A stretch of DNA of 64,000 nucleotides from Gammaproteobacteria bacterium (lineage in GTDB: Bacteria; Pseudomonadota; Gammaproteobacteria; Enterobacterales; Alteromonadaceae), in NCBI GenBank assembly GCA_018222985.1, contig JAAEZG010000004.1:1-64000 (forward strand), given 5' to 3'. Below are positions 26,410 through 34,670 of the stretch, piece by piece. The notes beneath the pieces are model-generated. The model was not told the DNA's origin and ran no database searches. It saw only the letters and a program-made list of their open reading frames with translations. The translations under genes were made by a program, and so were the position numbers. Each line of letters starts with the position of its first letter. Positions within the stretch are counted from its first letter, which is position 1.

Positions 26410-27042
26410 ATGGGATTACGTATTGGCGATATCGCACCAAACTTTAAAATTGAGACAACCCAAGGCGAAATTGATTTTCATGAATGGTCAAAAGGCTCTT
26501 GGGTGTTTTTCTTTAGTCACCCAGCAGACTATACCCCTGTCTGCACCACCGAAATGGGTCGCACCGCGCAGCTTAGCGATGAGTTTGCTAAGCGCAATGT
26601 GAAGTCGTTAGGCCTGTCGACCGACACGGTCGAAGAGCACAATGGCTGGATTAACGATATTAACGAAACCCAAAATACCAATGTAGGCTTTCCAATTGTT
26701 GCTGACAAAGACAAAAAGGTAGCCGGGTTGTATGGCATGATTCACCCAGGCGAAAGCGAGACTGCAGCAGTGCGCTCGGTATTTATTATCGACCCGAATC
26801 ATAAAATTCGTTTAACCATGACTTATCCAATGGCTGTTGGCCGTAACTTCACTGAAATTCTGCGGGTTATTGACGCACTGCAAACTGGTGATCAATACGG
26901 CGTAGCTTGTCCGGCAGACTGGCAAGTGGGCGGCGACGTGATTATTCCGCCGAGTGTGTCGATGGAAGACGCTGAGAAAAAATTCCCGCAAGGGTTCAAG
27001 ACGGTTAAACCTTATTTGCGTTACACTAGCGTAAACAAATAA
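26410..27042 (+). CDS. 1-Cys peroxiredoxin (Prx6 family)
   Basis: A 210-residue peroxidase reducing H2O2 and alkyl hydroperoxides. The peroxidatic Cys sits in ADYTPVCTTEMG near residue 45, with the conserved Thr and a downstream Arg in AAVRSVFIID. The C-terminal domain typical of Prx6 is present, with ACPADW near 165. An upstream ATG at 26395 would overlap the AAGGAG that is correctly spaced for 26410. It has its own 190-base upstream region, separate from the sulfur genes. Confidence 0.93.
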   Translation: MGLRIGDIAPNFKIETTQGEIDFHEWSKGSWVFFFSHPADYTPVCTTEMGRTAQLSDEFAKRNVKSLGLSTDTVEEHNGWINDINETQNTNVGFPIVADKDKKVAGLYGMIHPGESETAAVRSVFIIDPNHKIRLTMTYPMAVGRNFTEILRVIDALQTGDQYGVACPADWQVGGDVIIPPSVSMEDAEKKFPQGFKTVKPYLRYTSVNK

Positions 27043-27056
27043 CCAGCTAACCATGA

Positions 27057-27656
27057 ATGATAGCAACCGCTTACTCGACAGACTTTGACACCTTGTTGCC
27101 CGCGCTTAATGCGTGGGTAACACCAGCCGAACGTGAAGCGGCGCAAACTTATCGACAATTGCCACGCCAGCAGCAATACCTTGCTGGGCGCGGCTTATTG
27201 CGTTGGCTGGTTTGCCAAACTTGGCACTGTGCTGCTGGCGCGGTGTCAATTACCCGCCAAGACAATGGCGCACCACAACTCACTGTCGGTGGCCAACCCT
27301 GGCAGTGTTCCATTAGCCATACCCAAGGCGCTGTATTGGTGGCTGCTAGTCCAGAGTATGTGGTTGGTGTCGATGTTGAACGCATAAAACCACGTAAACG
27401 TTTAGCTGATTTGGTGAACCAATATCAGCATGGTTTTTTTGCCGATGTGACTGCTGAAAATTGGGAGCAGTTCTATCAGCGTTGGACACTCGCCGAAGCA
27501 GTAACGAAAGCCAATCAGGGGCTGTTACTAAACACCTTAAAGCAACCCATTACCCATGAAACGAAACAAGCCGTGCACTGCCGCGAGCAAGACTTTATGT
27601 TGTGTTGCTACAGTGCGCGGGGCACTAACTTCACTCTCAATAAAGCGGATCTTTAA
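27057..27656 (+). CDS. 4'-phosphopantetheinyl transferase (Sfp type)
   Basis: A 199-residue enzyme that activates carrier proteins by attaching the phosphopantetheine arm of CoA. The metal-binding GVDVERI lies near residue 103 and WTLAEAVTKA near 143. The canonical WxxKEA reads WTLAEA here: the glutamate is kept but the lysine before it is Ala. No polyketide or non-ribosomal peptide genes are nearby, so the target may be a fatty-acid or siderophore-type carrier elsewhere. It starts fourteen bases after the peroxiredoxin gene, with no clear ribosome binding site. Confidence 0.82.
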   Translation: MIATAYSTDFDTLLPALNAWVTPAEREAAQTYRQLPRQQQYLAGRGLLRWLVCQTWHCAAGAVSITRQDNGAPQLTVGGQPWQCSISHTQGAVLVAASPEYVVGVDVERIKPRKRLADLVNQYQHGFFADVTAENWEQFYQRWTLAEAVTKANQGLLLNTLKQPITHETKQAVHCREQDFMLCCYSARGTNFTLNKADL

Positions 27657-27690
27657 TGAGTAAAGAGCGCCAAATCACTATCACAAGTCA

Positions 27691-27717
27691 TTGAAAAAAA
27701 GTTAAAAACGTTATACT
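27691..27717 (+). promoter_or_regulatory. Candidate promoter of the CsgG-led lipoprotein operon
   Basis: TTGAAA (27691-27696) and TATACT (27712-27717) are good hexamers, but the spacer is only 15 bp. The start point would be about 24 bases before the first ATG. Confidence 0.4.
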
Positions 27718-27748
27718 TTTGTCGACTCTCAACAAGGAATACATAACG

Positions 27749-28723
27749 ATGAAAGTTCAATTCATAATGGGTGCAATTGCGTCAGCATTAGTCATGGCGG
27801 GTTGTGCAAGCCAGTCTCCTCAGCCCCAGGTTAGCAAACCTCCGGTTAACAAAGCAGAGCAAATTGCCGCCCAACAGCAAGCAATTGCAGAGCAGCCAGT
27901 TGAGTTGGCACTGAAACGAAAAATAGCAGTGGGCCGCTTAAGCAACGAAACAAATTATGGGCGAAGCTTATTGCGCGAGGCAACGCAAGGCCGCGATGAT
28001 CAGAAAATATCGGACATGTTTACGCAAGCCATTGCCAACACCAATAAATTTCAAATCTTTGAGCGCCCCGACATAGCAGCGTTGCAGGCAGAGCAGAATT
28101 TGTCCGCACAAAGCGCCGAAATTGTCGGTGTTGATACCTTGGTTATTGGATCATTAACTGAATTTGGCCGCTCGAATGTGGGCGAGCGTGGCTTCTTTTC
28201 AACCAGCGCCAAACAAGAAGCGACAGCAACAGTTGATTTACGCCTCGTTGATACCAAAACCGGACAGGTCATTGCATCTGTGTCTGGTTCAGGCAGTTCA
28301 TCGCTTGAGCAGTCGCGCACCATGGGCTTTGGCTCGGTGGCTGGTTATGACGGTAGCTTAAACGACCAAGCTATTGGTGCGGCGGTGAATGCCGCGGTTG
28401 AAAAAATGACGGTCATGTTGTTACAGAAGCCATGGTCGGCAGACATTTTAGCTGTTGAAGAAGGCCAGGTTTTCATTAGTGGTGGTGAAAGCCAAGGGGT
28501 GAAGCCCGGCATGACCTTTGCGGTGATGACTAAAGGCAAACGTATTAAGTCTAAAACAACTGGCTCGTACATTAGCTTGCCCGGCGAGAAAGTAGCCGAG
28601 CTAAGAATAACCTCTTTGTTCGGTAACTCAGAGCTTGACCAAGGTGCCGTGGGTACCATTACTTCCGGCAGTATTGAAGGCCATGCTGTTGATGCCTTAG
28701 AAGTTCAGGAGTTGAAACAATGA
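27749..28723 (+). CDS. CsgG-family outer-membrane lipoprotein
   Basis: A 324-residue lipoprotein (lipobox VMAGC) of the CsgG/HfaB family. CsgG itself forms the outer-membrane secretion pore for curli. The family core is seen in KIAVGRLSNETNYGRSLL, FEIFERPD-like FQIFERPDIAAL, and a C-terminal strand-rich domain ending with ITSLFGNSELDQG. No csgA, B, E or F gene is nearby; instead three further lipoprotein genes follow with four-base overlaps. AAGGA precedes the chosen ATG at 27749; an upstream in-frame start would spoil the signal peptide. Confidence 0.85.
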   Translation: MKVQFIMGAIASALVMAGCASQSPQPQVSKPPVNKAEQIAAQQQAIAEQPVELALKRKIAVGRLSNETNYGRSLLREATQGRDDQKISDMFTQAIANTNKFQIFERPDIAALQAEQNLSAQSAEIVGVDTLVIGSLTEFGRSNVGERGFFSTSAKQEATATVDLRLVDTKTGQVIASVSGSGSSSLEQSRTMGFGSVAGYDGSLNDQAIGAAVNAAVEKMTVMLLQKPWSADILAVEEGQVFISGGESQGVKPGMTFAVMTKGKRIKSKTTGSYISLPGEKVAELRITSLFGNSELDQGAVGTITSGSIEGHAVDALEVQELKQ

Positions 28724-29046
28724 AGCGCAATATTTTAATCATGGCAGCTGTGCTGGTTACACTGGTCAGCTTGAGCGGCTGTGCGAAGCACCCAACAAAA
28801 ATGACTACAATTGTGAACGACGCGCCGACGGTAAATTTTAACGTGGCCGACAGCACTGGGTTAAGTTTGTGGGTGGACGGTGTTTCTTATGGCCCGCTTG
28901 AGCAGTATCAATACCCAAACAAATCAGTTGAGTTAATCAGCGGCGAGCATCGCATTGAAATACGCCGCGGCAATGAAATTATCTATTCAGAACAACATTA
29001 TTTTAGCGAACAAACGCATCGTACCCTGGAGATCAATAACGAATGA
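28720..29046 (+). CDS. Small lipoprotein of the CsgG-led operon
   Basis: A 108-residue lipoprotein (lipobox SLSGC, near residue 22) with a small beta-rich domain, as suggested by alternating hydrophobic residues and the GEHRIEIRRG strand near residue 77. That strand recalls PEGA-like domains; the match is not strong enough to name. It overlaps the genes on both sides by four bases, so it belongs functionally to this operon. No function is known to me. Confidence 0.75.
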   Translation: MKRNILIMAAVLVTLVSLSGCAKHPTKMTTIVNDAPTVNFNVADSTGLSLWVDGVSYGPLEQYQYPNKSVELISGEHRIEIRRGNEIIYSEQHYFSEQTHRTLEINNE

Positions 29047-29417
29047 AGTTGAAATTATTAGGCTGCGTTTGCGCAGCGGCACTGCTAGCAGGTTGTGCCA
29101 CCAACAACCATTTATATCAATGGGGAAATTACGAAGACACCTTGTTCGCACATTTTCATGAGCCAGAAGTCAAAGAAGAAATGCTCACTGCATACATGGC
29201 CTTTTTAGAAAAAGCGCAAACCAAAAACACGAAGAAAGTTGCGCCAGGGCTATTCGCTGAGGCCGGTACTTTTATGCTAGAAAAGGGCGACACCAAGGCG
29301 GCGATACGCTTTTATGAGCTAGAACTGAAGGTGTGGCCAGAAAGTGAGCCGTTGATGAGTATGTTAATTCGTAACCTCAATGCCCGTGAGCAAGCAGTAC
29401 AGGAGCAAGCAAAGTGA
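29043..29417 (+). CDS. DUF4810 lipoprotein
   Basis: A 124-residue lipoprotein (lipobox LLAGC). The signature HLYQWGNYEDTLFAHF near residue 23 marks the DUF4810 family. The rest is helical and resembles a single tetratricopeptide hairpin (AGTFMLEKGDTKAAIRFYE). In other proteobacteria DUF4810 genes sit between a CsgG-like and a DUF799 gene, as here. The function is unknown. Confidence 0.82.
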   Translation: MKLKLLGCVCAAALLAGCATNNHLYQWGNYEDTLFAHFHEPEVKEEMLTAYMAFLEKAQTKNTKKVAPGLFAEAGTFMLEKGDTKAAIRFYELELKVWPESEPLMSMLIRNLNAREQAVQEQAK

Positions 29418-30106
29418 AAAAGTTAATCATTCAAAGCTTGTTCGTGGTGTTTGCGCTAACTGGTTGTGTGGCAAAACCTGATTTGAGCTACCTAGAGCCG
29501 TTGCATGAACGTAAATTACGCTCTTTGTTAATTGCTCCGGTGAAAAACGAAACCATTGACGTTATGGCGCCAACTTCGGTGCTTGCCACATTGCCGTTTT
29601 CGCTAGCTGAAAAAGGCTATTACACGTTTCCTGTAAACACGGTAAAAGTGTTGCTAGAAGGTGAAGGTTATTACGAGCCGGCCGAAGTGCATGCAGCGCC
29701 CCCAGAAAGTTTAGCTGCGCTATTTGGTGCGGATGCAATTTTGTATGTCACCATACATGAGTGGACCTCAGAGTACGTGTTGTTGGCAACAACAACAATC
29801 GTTGATTTTGAATATAAAATTGTGGATAGCTCAGGGCAGCTTTTGTGGCAAGCGCGCAAAGAACTCGCTTACTCACCGCAACAACAAAACAGCACGGGCA
29901 ACCCATTAGCTGATCTTGTTGCTATGGCTATTACCGCTGCAATTGAACGCGCAGCGCCAAACTACTTGCCTTTAACACGAATGGCCAATGGTCAAGTGTT
30001 TAATGGCATGGAAACTGGTTTGCCACCCGGGCCATACAGCCCAGCTTATGACAAGTATTATCAGAAAGTAGCTGCTGATGCGAAACAGGCCCCAGCAATA
30101 AATTAA
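29414..30106 (+). CDS. DUF799 (GNA1162-type) lipoprotein
   Basis: A 230-residue lipoprotein (lipobox ALTGC) of the DUF799 family, whose Neisseria member is the surface antigen GNA1162. The family stretch RSLLIAPVKNETIDV near residue 32 is followed by LPFSLAEKGYYTFPV. The fold recalls the TolB N-terminal/CsgG-like alpha-beta domain. It ends the four-gene operon and is followed by a strong hairpin. A shared envelope assembly made with the CsgG-like protein is likely but unproven. Confidence 0.85.
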   Translation: MKKLIIQSLFVVFALTGCVAKPDLSYLEPLHERKLRSLLIAPVKNETIDVMAPTSVLATLPFSLAEKGYYTFPVNTVKVLLEGEGYYEPAEVHAAPPESLAALFGADAILYVTIHEWTSEYVLLATTTIVDFEYKIVDSSGQLLWQARKELAYSPQQQNSTGNPLADLVAMAITAAIERAAPNYLPLTRMANGQVFNGMETGLPPGPYSPAYDKYYQKVAADAKQAPAIN

Positions 30107-30131
30107 GCACCTGTTAATGAGATAGAAAATA

Positions 30132-30162
30132 AAAAGCGCGCTCATTCAAAGCGCGCTTTTTT
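30132..30162 (+). terminator. Terminator of the lipoprotein operon
   Basis: An 11-bp stem (AAAAGCGCGCT / AGCGCGCTTTT) followed by T-run, 25 bases after the DUF799 stop codon. Confidence 0.9.
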
Positions 30163-30209
30163 AATGGTAATCTGCCATTAAATAACGACACGAATACGGT
30201 GAGAAACCT

Positions 30210-30899
30210 ATGAGCCCAGAACAAGCCCGTCAATTGGTTGACATGCAAATTGCGTTTAACCAAGTCATTGACCCTTCGTACCCAGAAAACCCGCAAGTAA
30301 AACGTGATGATATCAAAGCTATTTTGGTTGAGCTTGGCGAGTACTTTGAGCATACAGCCTACAAGTGGTGGAAAAAACAAACCCCAGATTGGGCGCAAGC
30401 CAATATGGAGCTGATTGATATTTTGCACTTCGCTATTTCAGACGCCATTGAAAATGCCTACAACGCCAAGCATGAAGCGCCGGCTGAAGCGGTTGCGCAG
30501 TTAATTCTGCATGCTGCTGAGGCGAACGAGTCAATTGCTGATGGCAAAGAACTCATTGCGGCACTTGCAGCCGACGGTACGGCCCAAAAACCGCTGCAAT
30601 GTGGTCAGCAGTTTTTCACTAAATTAATGGCCGCTTTGGTAGATGCCTACGGTGATGCGAACACGGTGTACTTAACCTATGTTGGCAAAAATGCGCTTAA
30701 TAATTTGCGCCAACAACGGGGCTACAAACAAGGCACTTATATTAAAATGTGGCAAGGCCGTGAAGATAACGAGGTCATGATAGCGCTGCTTGGCGAGCAT
30801 GAAGGCCAAGTTATTGCCGCAGATCAGCCGCTCGCTTATGCGCAAACATTGTTAATTAGCTATTACGATGAGCACATTGGGGAAGCAACCAGCTCATAG
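30210..30899 (+). CDS. Dimeric all-alpha dUTP diphosphatase
   Basis: A 229-residue enzyme of the dimeric dUTPase/MazG-like all-alpha NTP-pyrophosphohydrolase group, removing dUTP to keep uracil out of DNA and to supply dUMP. The metal-binding motif is split as ELGE (near 44-47) and ELID (near 70-73), with the conserved YKWWKK between. This type is unrelated to the common trimeric Dut. The start follows the terminator of the lipoprotein operon, so it is a separate transcription unit. Confidence 0.83.
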   Translation: MSPEQARQLVDMQIAFNQVIDPSYPENPQVKRDDIKAILVELGEYFEHTAYKWWKKQTPDWAQANMELIDILHFAISDAIENAYNAKHEAPAEAVAQLILHAAEANESIADGKELIAALAADGTAQKPLQCGQQFFTKLMAALVDAYGDANTVYLTYVGKNALNNLRQQRGYKQGTYIKMWQGREDNEVMIALLGEHEGQVIAADQPLAYAQTLLISYYDEHIGEATSS

Positions 30900-30914
30900 T
30901 TTGGCTAAGTTTCA

Positions 30915-31826
30915 CTATGGAAGTTGGAATACCAATCGGCTCTTGGCGCCATGGAGTATGAGCTGATTGGATTCAATGCTAAAGCGACGAACCTGCGCAA
31001 GCTGCTGCAAATAAGTGTCTTCAATGGCCATTTCTGCAGGGCTGCACATCATTTTGGTGGCAGCCATGCGTTCAAACGCCAAACCTTCCCCGGTAAGTCG
31101 ATAATAACCAAAAAACTGGTTACAGCCGGCAAAGCCGTGAACTTTGCCGTCGTTCATCAAGGTAAGTGTTGGAGCTTTTGCAGCCTTTGCAACCTCGCTG
31201 CCTTGTAATTGCCACATGGCGCCAGCCAATAACTGCCGAGGCTCACCGGCGCAACCCATAAGCTGCTGATTGTCGTGGGTGAGCGTGGCGGCATAGGGGT
31301 AGGGCATGCCAGACATCGTGTCGACACAAACTTTTTGTTCTAGCGTCAGTGCCGAATCGTTATCCAACTTTACCTGCCAACGGTTATCTTCGGCGTCTTC
31401 GGTAACATCAACTTGGGTAAAGTCGCGGTCACCCGAGGGGCGACGCAACGAGGCGCTTTGACCTTTGCGTTGTAATAGCCAAAAGGGTTCATTGCCGCGC
31501 GCGCTGAATTGCTGAGGTAACGAGCCTGCTGTAATGCACAGAGGATAAACGTTGTCATCGATAACCAGTTGGCCTTCGTTGCCCTTGATCCAAAACTGGG
31601 CGTTGTGATCGGGATTGAAATAACGAGCACCCGAAGCCGTGGGTTCGGCCGAGAACATAAGCTTTTCGTTGTTAACGATTAACGTTAATTGCTTGGCGGT
31701 AAACTCAGCAGTAATTGGCTGCACACCGCAGTTATACAGAACGGTTTTATTCTGATCATTTGGGCTACAGGCGACAACAGTGGTGCTGATAACTAAAGCG
31801 CCAATTAACAAGCGTAATGACAACAT
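30915..31826 (-). CDS. Three-domain envelope lipoprotein: MliC, COG3650 and META (HslJ)
   Basis: A 303-residue lipoprotein (lipobox near VVACS). Three domains can be read. The first is a membrane-bound lysozyme inhibitor (MliC) segment with LYNCGVQPITAEF near 30. The second is a COG3650 domain with RGNEPFWLL near 111. The third is a C-terminal META/HslJ domain with GFAGCNQFFGYY near 230 and an MMCSPAEMAIEDTYLQ motif. MliC proteins block C-type lysozyme; META proteins relate to heat stress and novobiocin tolerance. An AAGGAA site lies eight bases from the start. It is convergent with the dUTPase gene. Confidence 0.85.
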   Translation of the reverse strand: MLSLRLLIGALVISTTVVACSPNDQNKTVLYNCGVQPITAEFTAKQLTLIVNNEKLMFSAEPTASGARYFNPDHNAQFWIKGNEGQLVIDDNVYPLCITAGSLPQQFSARGNEPFWLLQRKGQSASLRRPSGDRDFTQVDVTEDAEDNRWQVKLDNDSALTLEQKVCVDTMSGMPYPYAATLTHDNQQLMGCAGEPRQLLAGAMWQLQGSEVAKAAKAPTLTLMNDGKVHGFAGCNQFFGYYRLTGEGLAFERMAATKMMCSPAEMAIEDTYLQQLAQVRRFSIESNQLILHGAKSRLVFQLP

Positions 31827-31884
31827 GAACGGTTCCTTGGCTTAACAACGTATACCAGCTATGACTCTATTGCGGCCGCAGAAT

Positions 31885-32688
31885 TCAATTTTTTATGGTG
31901 TTATTCATCGCTAAACGCATGATGACATCGCGTTGTGGGTCATCGCCAAGTTGAAACTTGTGTTCCCCAACCGGTTGAAAGTTATATTTTTGGTAAAACG
32001 CAATGGCGCGTGGGTTGTGCTCCCAAACGCCTAACCAAGCAACGTCATGGCCTTGTTGTTCAATACGCTGTAACGCCGTACGCATTAAGTCATGCGCGAC
32101 GCCCCGTCCATGCCACTGAGCAATTACATACAAACGTTGAATTTCGGCCGGGTTGTCGGCGACAACACATGCCGGCGCGGTACCAAAACGTAACTGCACA
32201 AAACCTATCAAGTGGCCTTCATGCGTAGCCAGCAGAGTTAGGCGCTGTGGGTCATTAATCTCGTTTAACTGTATGGCTTGGCTAAAATGATTGGTGCAGT
32301 AGTCTTGCATATTCTCGGGGCTGTTATCGGCACCAAAAGCTTCGACAAAAGTTTGGCGGGCCAACTCGGCAAGGTGCTTGGCGTCGCCCTCGGTCGCCGT
32401 GCGAATATGCGCTACCGATGATTTGCGCAATGCTTGTGCGTCAGCAGATCGCAGGTAATTGTCGTTGGTGCTCTCTTCATGCGACATCAGTACTAAGGTT
32501 AAGTAAATTTTGGTTGGCAGCGACATGATGACCCCAAGCGCACTAAGTGCAGCCCCTAAAATGAAACCCTGGTGGCCAATGTCGTCGTTGGCAAAGGTGG
32601 TGGCCAACACAATATGTCCAACAATGAGCAGCGTAACGCCGGTAATCATTACCGACTTTAAAAGTTTAACCTGTGTACGTTCGTTCAT
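31885..32688 (-). CDS. GNAT acetyltransferase fused to a two-helix membrane segment
   Basis: A 267-residue protein. The first 68 residues hold two hydrophobic helices (about 13-30 and 41-68). The rest is a GNAT N-acetyltransferase with VADNPAEIQRLYVIAQWHGRGVAHDLM, the acetyl-CoA loop around RGVAH, and ENPRAIAFYQKYNF-like HNPRAIAFYQKYNF. The substrate is unknown. An internal ATG at residue 68 (about 32487) could give a soluble GNAT alone. A membrane-anchored GNAT of this kind is unusual. Confidence 0.78.
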   Translation of the reverse strand: MNERTQVKLLKSVMITGVTLLIVGHIVLATTFANDDIGHQGFILGAALSALGVIMSLPTKIYLTLVLMSHEESTNDNYLRSADAQALRKSSVAHIRTATEGDAKHLAELARQTFVEAFGADNSPENMQDYCTNHFSQAIQLNEINDPQRLTLLATHEGHLIGFVQLRFGTAPACVVADNPAEIQRLYVIAQWHGRGVAHDLMRTALQRIEQQGHDVAWLGVWEHNPRAIAFYQKYNFQPVGEHKFQLGDDPQRDVIMRLAMNNTIKN

Positions 32689-32798
32689 GTGTTCGCCTAC
32701 AAAGTGTTAGGTAACGTTCTGTTGAGCATGCAATTATGCTATACAAAGCAATACAAAATACCAATAGTCATTGCCGTTATCATTGCAGAGTGGTTGTT

Positions 32799-34670
32799 AT
32801 GCCCCAAGCGAAACATACATTAACCGTGAATACCTTACGTATGACCCTTTACGCCAGCGTGGCTTTTGCCGTGTTGTTTGGTATTGGCGTGTATGGCTTT
32901 GTGGCCCATGGCAATAACCTATTGCAAGCGGTATATGGCACTTTAAAGTTGCTGCTGGTAGATGCCCCAGATTTTGTTTTTCACGGCAATAACTGGTCGC
33001 TTATTTTTGCTGCGTTTACCTTGCCGCTGTTTCCGGCCGCAGCTTTGCTGAGTTTATTGGCTGCCGCGGCGGGTGTGCAATGGCAATTAATTCGCGTGGT
33101 TGCTCGGCCGCGCCGTCATGTGTTTTTAGGGGCAGGGAAAATGGCCGCCAGTATGGCTAAGAATCTGGCAGCCAAGGGCGAGCATTCCATGCTTGCGGTG
33201 GAGCAAAATATTGACGGCCAATACGCGCAAACTATTGCGAGTTATGCCGGCGCATTGGTTTTGCAACATGACGTGAACAACGGCCTGTTGCTGCGTAAAT
33301 TACGCTTGCAGCATGCTGAAACTATTTATGTTTTTACTGGCGACGATCAGCGAAACCTCGCTGTGGGTCGCAAAGTTATTGAGCTACTGAGTCATTGTAA
33401 AAAGCCTCCGCGTTTGGTGATTAATATTGAGGCCCATGAGGTGCTGAATGTGGTTACCGAAGAAGCGGTATTTCGAAACTACCAGCGCCGCGCAGAATTA
33501 CTGTGGTTTTCAGCACCCCAGCAAAAAGCGCGCGAGTTAAGTAAGCGCTACCCCATGCGCTTGGCTTCAACTTTGCAACAGCCCGAGCCCATTCATGTTG
33601 CGGTACTAGGGCAAGGCGCTGATTCTGAAGCGCTGATATTACAGTTAGCCAAACAGAATGCACTATTAACAGCGCAGCGCCTGTATGTCACTTGGTTTGG
33701 CCGCTCAGAGCATCATTACAACCAGTTTTTGTTGAATCACCCGGTATTGGGCGCGACTCAAGCCAAGCCCGAGTTTGGTGGGGTAACGCCAAATGTACAG
33801 TTGAATTTCGTCAATACCGGCAGCAGTGGCGTGTCGGTGGAGATTGTTCGATCGGCAATTCACCAGCAGCAGGGGCTGCCGCTTCATGTAGCCTATATGA
33901 TGGAGCCGGATGACTATTGTGGTATTACCGAAACCGTGCGCTTATGCCAAGTGACCAAGGCACTCAACGTGTCTACCCGCATGGTTACATGTATTGCTGG
34001 GAGTGTTTTTGAGTCGCTAACCAAAGTACAGAACTCGGTTGCCCATTATGGGCCGGCACTAACGCAGGTAAGTTGGTTTCATGGGTTGAACGATTTGTTT
34101 GATAGCCATGAAAAATATCCTGGCGAATTATCCGACATTTTTGGCTTGCTGGTGCACAGCGCCTACAAGGCCATATTCACCGAGCCGCCACTACAAGCAC
34201 GACACAAAAATCTGCAAACCGAGTTTGAACAACGTTTACACAAGGTTGAACAGGCAGCCCGTGACGAGTGGCTAACACAATTGCCAGAGGCCTTTCGCGC
34301 ATCAAGCCGACAAAGCGGTGACCATATATTCATAAAGCTGCGTGAACTTGGGTTTCAATTGCGCCGTCGAGTGCCTGACGACGCCCCAGGCATTGCCGAA
34401 AGCGTGCTTACGAAAGTGAGCAAGGCCATAGAGCAACATATTGACGCGTTGCTGCGCTTGGAGCACACGCGCTTTACTAATGAGCGTTTGGTTGATGGCT
34501 GGTTATTTCATGCCAGTAATGACAAATCACTGAAGCTCAATAACACGCTTATTCCATTTGACGCGTTAGCACCCGAAGAAGTACTCAAAGACGAGGTGAT
34601 TATACGGGTGATGCCGGTGTTACTGCGCCACCCGTATGTACAGCAGTATTTTGTGCTGAGCGAAATCTAG
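32799..34670 (+). CDS. TrkA-N domain protein with C-terminal RyR domain
   Basis: A 623-residue protein. Two membrane helices with a short loop (about residues 10-85) look like a minimal ion-channel pore. A Rossmann NAD-binding TrkA-N (RCK-like) domain starts at HVFLGAGKMAASMA near 105. A second nucleotide-binding-like region follows at about 270. The last 60 residues match the ryanodine-receptor RyR domain: NERLVDGWLFHASNDKSLK, then a P-F-D-x-L segment and VMPVLLRHPY. The start at 32799 is chosen over an upstream ATG that adds a non-hydrophobic 21 residues. Its stop overlaps the convergent glutathione peroxidase gene. Confidence 0.78.
   Translation: MPQAKHTLTVNTLRMTLYASVAFAVLFGIGVYGFVAHGNNLLQAVYGTLKLLLVDAPDFVFHGNNWSLIFAAFTLPLFPAAALLSLLAAAAGVQWQLIRVVARPRRHVFLGAGKMAASMAKNLAAKGEHSMLAVEQNIDGQYAQTIASYAGALVLQHDVNNGLLLRKLRLQHAETIYVFTGDDQRNLAVGRKVIELLSHCKKPPRLVINIEAHEVLNVVTEEAVFRNYQRRAELLWFSAPQQKARELSKRYPMRLASTLQQPEPIHVAVLGQGADSEALILQLAKQNALLTAQRLYVTWFGRSEHHYNQFLLNHPVLGATQAKPEFGGVTPNVQLNFVNTGSSGVSVEIVRSAIHQQQGLPLHVAYMMEPDDYCGITETVRLCQVTKALNVSTRMVTCIAGSVFESLTKVQNSVAHYGPALTQVSWFHGLNDLFDSHEKYPGELSDIFGLLVHSAYKAIFTEPPLQARHKNLQTEFEQRLHKVEQAARDEWLTQLPEAFRASSRQSGDHIFIKLRELGFQLRRRVPDDAPGIAESVLTKVSKAIEQHIDALLRLEHTRFTNERLVDGWLFHASNDKSLKLNNTLIPFDALAPEEVLKDEVIIRVMPVLLRHPYVQQYFVLSEI

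Noticed and set aside
27749-30106. Curli (csg) operon
   Set aside because: Only a CsgG-like protein is present; no subunit, nucleator, CsgE or CsgF gene is seen.
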